Source: Anthoceros angustus | Lineage: Eukaryota > Streptophyta > Anthocerotopsida > Anthocerotales > Anthocerotaceae | DNA: 64,000 bases | Assembly (NCBI GenBank): GCA_010909165.1 | Contig: MU008203.1 | Coordinates: 248,001 to 312,000, forward strand | Direction: 5' to 3' | In this document: positions 63,770-64,000 of the stretch, in pieces | Layout of the letters: each line of letters begins with the position of its first letter | How positions within the stretch are numbered: position 1 is the first letter of the stretch | Position numbers and translations under genes: made by a program | The notes under the pieces: model-generated | Databases searched by the model: none | What the model saw: the letters and a program-made list of their open reading frames with translations, nothing else | Told to the model about the DNA's origin: nothing

Positions 63770-64000
63770 CTACATCCCCATGAGTTTTGGCAAGGTACCA
63801 AGAATCGAACAGGCCTTGAGAAGCAAGCAAGAGTAACATTGAGAACTAAAATCAGGCCTTTTTTGCTCCAATCTTCCATACAGAGCAATCGCCTCCTGAC
63901 CCAGCCGTGCCCTGTATTCCCAGCCATCAGCATACTCAAGCCTGTCACCGCGATTACTCGTTTCAAAATTACCTACAGCCCGGAGAATTTCGTGGTCAGG
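63770..64000 (-). CDS. Partial gene or gene remnant at right edge
   Basis: Open from the window end to a TAG at 63770-63772, 76 residues. It includes RLEYADGWEYRARLGQEAIALYGRLEQKRPDF then CLLLKACSILGTL. The alternation resembles a pentatricopeptide repeat (AIALYGRL...PDF...LLKACSILG), but the spacing is imperfect and it may instead be an unrelated helical protein. The start lies outside the window. If more exons follow to the left, the stop would not be real. Confidence 0.4.
   Translation of the reverse strand, partial: PDHEILRAVGNFETSNRGDRLEYADGWEYRARLGQEAIALYGRLEQKRPDFSSQCYSCLLLKACSILGTLPKLMGM

Overview
This window is nuclear DNA from a land plant, most likely a seed-free one such as a bryophyte or lycophyte. 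The gene set is plant: a class C auxin response factor, a plastid sigma factor, a TAB2-type chloroplast translation factor, a WRC-domain protein and a decayed PLS-class PPR gene. Introns are mostly about 60-250 nt, coding exons are GC-rich, and the spacers alternate between AT-rich stretches and GC-rich microsatellite stretches. The sequence alone does not settle the genus.

Layout from left to right. 1-3.4 kb has no protein gene but holds an 84-bp direct repeat, a tRNA-like SINE candidate and a tRNA-Ser(GCU) gene. 4.0-6.3 kb is a three-exon class C ARF with a miR160-like site. 6.4-11.1 kb is a spacer that becomes very AT-rich and carries an intronless RING-H2 ORF. 11.1-13.7 kb has a possible last exon of a cupin gene and a 31-bp tandem repeat. 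13.8-16.6 kb is a nine-exon plastid sigma factor on the minus strand. 18.7-20.9 kb is a decayed MULE/SWIM transposase. 22.6-25.3 kb holds two tandem copies of RPS5 (uS7). 26.1-29.5 kb is an 11-exon glucosamine-fructose-6-phosphate aminotransferase gene. 29.5-32.5 kb is a GC-rich simple-repeat spacer. 32.6-33.9 kb is an intronless F-box/kelch-type gene.

36.7-38.9 kb encodes a PEBP domain joined to an acidic N-terminal region of about 500 residues, which is the most unusual protein here. 39.2-40.6 kb is a membrane-anchored FkbM methyltransferase. 40.8-49.2 kb is a transposon-rich block. It has two diverged copies of a roughly 250-290 bp sequence at its ends, a broken fragment related to the WRC gene at 53-56 kb, two non-LTR retrotransposon copies in tandem and a PPR pseudogene. 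49.5-51.1 kb is an LCAT-like acyltransferase. 53.3-56.1 kb is a three-exon WRC protein. 58.4-60.9 kb is a 12-exon taspase-like threonine aspartase. 61.5-63.3 kb is TAB2. The right edge opens into an incomplete, unrecognised minus-strand reading frame.

The genes look like independent housekeeping and regulatory loci, with no operon-like or pathway cluster. Several have plastid roles (sigma factor, TAB2) or act in amino-sugar and lipid metabolism (GFAT, LCAT). Exon structures were set by hand from splice sites, reading phase and family resemblance. All internal phases close correctly in the ten spliced models: the ARF, sigma factor, both RPS5 copies, GFAT, PEBP, FkbM, LCAT, WRC, taspase and TAB2 genes.
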